A stretch of 36,256 nucleotides of DNA, taken from positions 4,672 through 40,927 of the forward strand of contig LFRY01000082.1 in assembly GCA_001512995.1 (NCBI GenBank), in the 5' to 3' direction. The notes beneath the pieces are model-generated. The model saw only the letters and a list, made by a program, of their open reading frames with translations. It was not told where the DNA came from and did not search any database. Positions 34,292-36,256 of this stretch are shown piece after piece. The stretch comes from Acholeplasmatales bacterium DTU067 (GTDB taxonomy: Bacteria; Bacillota_I; Bacilli_A; ML615J-28; CAG-698). A program made the translations under genes and the position numbers. Positions within the stretch are counted from its first letter, which is position 1, and every line of letters starts with the position of its first letter.

Positions 34292-34905
34292 CACGATTCC
34301 TCCCGAAAATAGGAAAATATGAGTTCGATGACCGCATGGACATTGTTGTCTGTCTGCGGGTTTTTAAAATATTCGGAATTCCTGTTAATGAGCATATAAA
34401 AAACCTCTTCTCCTTCCCCGCTTTCGTATGTCACGTAATCAGAAAGGAGGTTGATGGAAGCATTGTAAACGGGGATGCCGTAAATTGCATTTCCTTGCTT
34501 TAAGAGCTGATGATCTTGATCGAGGTTGAGGTTTTCTTCGAGATACTCCCGGGCGAAGGGGACATAGTATCGGGCCAAGTCGACTTCCAAATTGCTTGCG
34601 TTGGTGATGATGATGTCGGAACTGGTCAACCCCCGCGTCAAAAAGATATAGTTGAAAAAGCCGTCCCCGTAATACGCGTAATCAACGCTGATGTTTTTGA
34701 TTTTCTTCCCATCAACTAATTTTTTAAGATCCCTTTCCAATTCTTTGGTCCTAACATGGTATGCGGAAATGAAGATCCGCACTTCTTCGTCCCTTTTGGG
34801 AGCGGATTTGATATTAAAGGCTATCGTCCAAAAGATGACGGTGACGAGGGCGAAAATCAAATAATAATGCCAAGCATAGGCGAGATAGTTCTTGATTTTA
34901 TTCAT
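34291..34905 (-). CDS. Membrane-anchored short solute-binding-like protein
   Basis: 204 residues: one N-terminal helix (about 12-32, YYLIFALVTVIFWTIAF) and an outside domain resembling one lobe of an extracellular solute-binding protein (DIIITNASNLEVDLARYYVPFAREYL, NAIYGIPVYNAS). It is less than half the normal length of such proteins and lacks a lipobox. ATG 34905 overlaps the upstream stop by 8 bases (ATGAATAA); the open frame runs further upstream to 35028 but inside the previous gene. Not recognised as a named family; the similarity to a binding-protein lobe is my reading of short motifs. Confidence 0.7.
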   Translation of the reverse strand: MNKIKNYLAYAWHYYLIFALVTVIFWTIAFNIKSAPKRDEEVRIFISAYHVRTKELERDLKKLVDGKKIKNISVDYAYYGDGFFNYIFLTRGLTSSDIIITNASNLEVDLARYYVPFAREYLEENLNLDQDHQLLKQGNAIYGIPVYNASINLLSDYVTYESGEGEEVFYMLINRNSEYFKNPQTDNNVHAVIELIFSYFREES

Positions 34906-35386
34906 TTTCCACCCCATATGCCAGGACAAAATTATCCGCAACCCGCAGTTTGATCTGAACATCGGGCTTGAGGGCCGGATATTCTCGTTCATGCGGGAGA
35001 TAGAAAAGCCTTTCGCCTTCGTCAGCAAGCCGGACGGTCAAAGCCAAAAATGCCCTTCCGTGCAATGTTAAGGGGGAAGCGTCCAATTCCAGAACCTTTC
35101 CCGCGCACTCCTTCTTTTCGGAGGCTTCAATTTTTCGGAAGAATCCCAACGCATTCTTGGTGTTTCTCATGTGATACAGCACAAAGGTGAGCAGAAACCA
35201 CCCCGCAGCCAGGGAAATTCCGATGTTCGCGATCAGGAAAATGTTCTTGGTTTCCTCATCGCTCAAAAGGAAGTTGACCGTCAAAACAAGCAGGGATGCC
35301 AGGGCTGTAAGAATTGCAAGCAGTTTTTGGCGCCGGTATTTTTTCAGAAGCATTCCCGAGTCAAACTTTCCGTACAAGTCAAGCAT
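34898..35386 (-). CDS. Two-helix membrane protein with C-terminal beta-rich domain
   Basis: 162 residues, not recognised. Two transmembrane helices (about 24-44 and 48-72) and then ~90 residues of beta-type sequence (FLALTVRLADEGERLFYLPHE, VQIKLRVADNFVLAYG) that could be a small barrel. Start ATG 35386 overlaps the ATPase stop by 8 bases (ATGCTTGA), with GAGG 8 bases upstream. The neighbouring ATPase is short and lacks a TOBE domain, so this protein might supply a regulatory or coupling part, but that is speculation. Confidence 0.7.
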   Translation of the reverse strand: MLDLYGKFDSGMLLKKYRRQKLLAILTALASLLVLTVNFLLSDEETKNIFLIANIGISLAAGWFLLTFVLYHMRNTKNALGFFRKIEASEKKECAGKVLELDASPLTLHGRAFLALTVRLADEGERLFYLPHEREYPALKPDVQIKLRVADNFVLAYGVENE

Positions 35387-36116
35387 CTTTGAAACCTCCG
35401 AGGAAATCCCGCACGTAATCGTCCGCCGGATGATGCAGAACCTCCAGCGGCTCGCCGCACTGAGCGATCCTTCCGTCCGGCGTCATGATCGCAAGTTTCG
35501 TTGCGAGCGCAAGGGCTTCGGTCAGGTCGTGGGTCGCGAAAATGAAGGTGCCCCGCAGGAGGCGGTGGATTTTTTTCAGTTCCGTGCGCATGGCGGCGCG
35601 GAGGGGCGGATCGAGGTTACTGAAGGGTTCATCGAAAAGATACATCTCCGGCCTTTTTACGATGCACCTGGCAAGCGCCACGCGCTGTTGCTGACCGCCC
35701 GATAGCTGCCGGGACTTTCTGGAAAGCAGGAAATCAATCTGCAATTCCTTCGCAACTTCTTCGACGCGCCGCATCAGTTCCTCAAGGGGGACTTTCGCGG
35801 CTTTGAGAGGCAGGGCGATGTTTTCATAAACGGTCAGATGCGGGTAGAGGGAGAGGTTTTGGGGCAGGAAGGCGAGATTCCTTTCCTTGACGGAAAGCAG
35901 ATCCGCATTCACGCCGTTGATGTGGATTTCGCCTTCATCATAATAAACCAATCCGGCAATGGTTTTCAAGAGCGTCGTCTTCCCGCAGCCGGAAGGGCCC
36001 AGCAGCACCAAAAAATCCCCGGCTTCTGCTGCAAGCGAAAGCCCGTTCAGCGCCACGACAGTTTTTTTCTTGTTTTGGTAGCTGACTTTCAGATTTTCAA
36101 TTCTCAGTTTCTGCAT
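35379..36116 (-). CDS. ABC transporter ATPase, short form without TOBE domain
   Basis: 245 residues. Walker A GPSGCGKTT (40-48), Q-loop LPQNLSLYPHLTV, signature LSGGQQQR, Walker B MYLFDEP, H-loop FATHDLTEA. The sequence is of the sugar-importer (MalK/MsmX) type but ends about 60 residues after the H-loop, without the TOBE domain. ATG 36116 is chosen: AGGGTGA lies 5 bases upstream, whereas ATG 36137 would sit at the transcription start. It heads an operon with no recognisable EAA-type permease, so its membrane partner must be one of the downstream proteins or encoded elsewhere. Confidence 0.93.
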   Translation of the reverse strand: MQKLRIENLKVSYQNKKKTVVALNGLSLAAEAGDFLVLLGPSGCGKTTLLKTIAGLVYYDEGEIHINGVNADLLSVKERNLAFLPQNLSLYPHLTVYENIALPLKAAKVPLEELMRRVEEVAKELQIDFLLSRKSRQLSGGQQQRVALARCIVKRPEMYLFDEPFSNLDPPLRAAMRTELKKIHRLLRGTFIFATHDLTEALALATKLAIMTPDGRIAQCGEPLEVLHHPADDYVRDFLGGFKDA

Positions 36117-36139
36117 ATTATCACCCTGCAAGTTCATTT

Positions 36140-36168
36140 ATTATACCACGGACGGGGCATTCTTTCAA
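36140..36168 (-). promoter_or_regulatory. Promoter of the five-gene ABC-like operon
   Basis: Minus strand TTGAAA (36168-36163), a 17-base spacer, TATAAT (36145-36140). Transcription should begin near 36133, leaving a short leader before ATG 36116. Confidence 0.85.
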
Positions 36169-36201
36169 TAAGAGAAGAGAGGAAATGATTGCTCATATGA
36201 G

Positions 36202-36246
36202 TATATTATGATAATTTCATATTAAGTTATATTATGATTATTTCAT
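36202..36246. repeat. Imperfect 19-base direct repeat at the right edge
   Basis: TATATTATGATAATTTCAT and TATATTATGATTATTTCAT, one mismatch, 26-base period, in AT-rich DNA without a gene. Could be regulator sites for a gene beyond the window; nothing more can be said. Confidence 0.5.
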
Positions 36247-36256
36247 TTCTAAATAA

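Noticed and set aside
1-36256. tRNA, rRNA, transposase or integrase genes
   Set aside because: No cloverleaf-like gene, rRNA stretch, DDE/recombinase motif or insertion-sequence ends were seen on either strand; the defence remnant is the only sign of gene transfer.

Overview
The window looks like chromosomal DNA of an anaerobic, saccharolytic bacterium of the Firmicutes/Mycoplasmatota type. The grounds are strong AGGAGG-type ribosome-binding sites, lipobox lipoproteins instead of periplasmic proteins, MsmX/Ugp-type sugar ABC parts, DUF624-like and RDD membrane proteins, LacI, RpiR and cre-like sites, and pyruvate formate-lyase. TGA is used as a stop throughout (for example in ATGA and TGATG junctions), so the standard bacterial code applies. 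Genus and species cannot be read from the sequence. No rRNA, tRNA, CRISPR or insertion sequence was seen.

Region 1 (1-8500, minus strand) is a pentose and plant-glycan block. xylA, xylB and a LacI-type regulator form one operon. It is followed by a second operon of a broken GH43 gene, a GH3 beta-glycosidase and a GH29 alpha-L-fucosidase that runs off the left edge. Three near-identical CG-centred operators, two before xylA and one before the GH operon, tie both units to the LacI regulator. None of the glycosidases has a signal peptide, so they probably act on imported oligosaccharides.

Region 2 (8590-9435) holds a DUF3307-like membrane protein with its own promoter and terminator. A run of eight A residues puts its first 30 codons out of frame with the rest.

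Region 3 (9474-28270, minus strand) is the centrepiece: 14 genes in one direction. In transcription order they are an RpiR regulator, a lipoprotein phosphodiesterase, a GH4 6-phospho-alpha-glucosidase-like enzyme, a YdjC/ChbG deacetylase, a sugar ABC transporter (ATPase, a permease with a ~300-residue coiled-coil extension, a second permease, a binding lipoprotein), a Gfo/Idh/MocA dehydrogenase, a lamin-tail-domain (LTD) lipoprotein, a membrane-anchored metallophosphoesterase, an RDD protein, a second LTD lipoprotein with a cysteine-every-third-residue stalk, and a second lipoprotein phosphodiesterase. Many genes overlap by 4 to 35 bases. I infer a surface system that opens phosphodiester-containing polymers, imports the (possibly phosphorylated) glycan through ABC proteins and finishes it with GH4, ChbG and MocA enzymes.

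Region 4 (28575-31717, plus strand) is pflB-pflA with tandem cre-like boxes. Region 5 (31717-32593) is a decayed AAA-ATPase/RloB defence pair lying between two similar terminator hairpins. Region 6 (32668-36168, minus strand) is a five-gene operon in which every gene overlaps the next: a short ABC ATPase, a two-helix protein, a membrane-anchored mini binding protein, a DUF624-like membrane protein and a CPBP protease.
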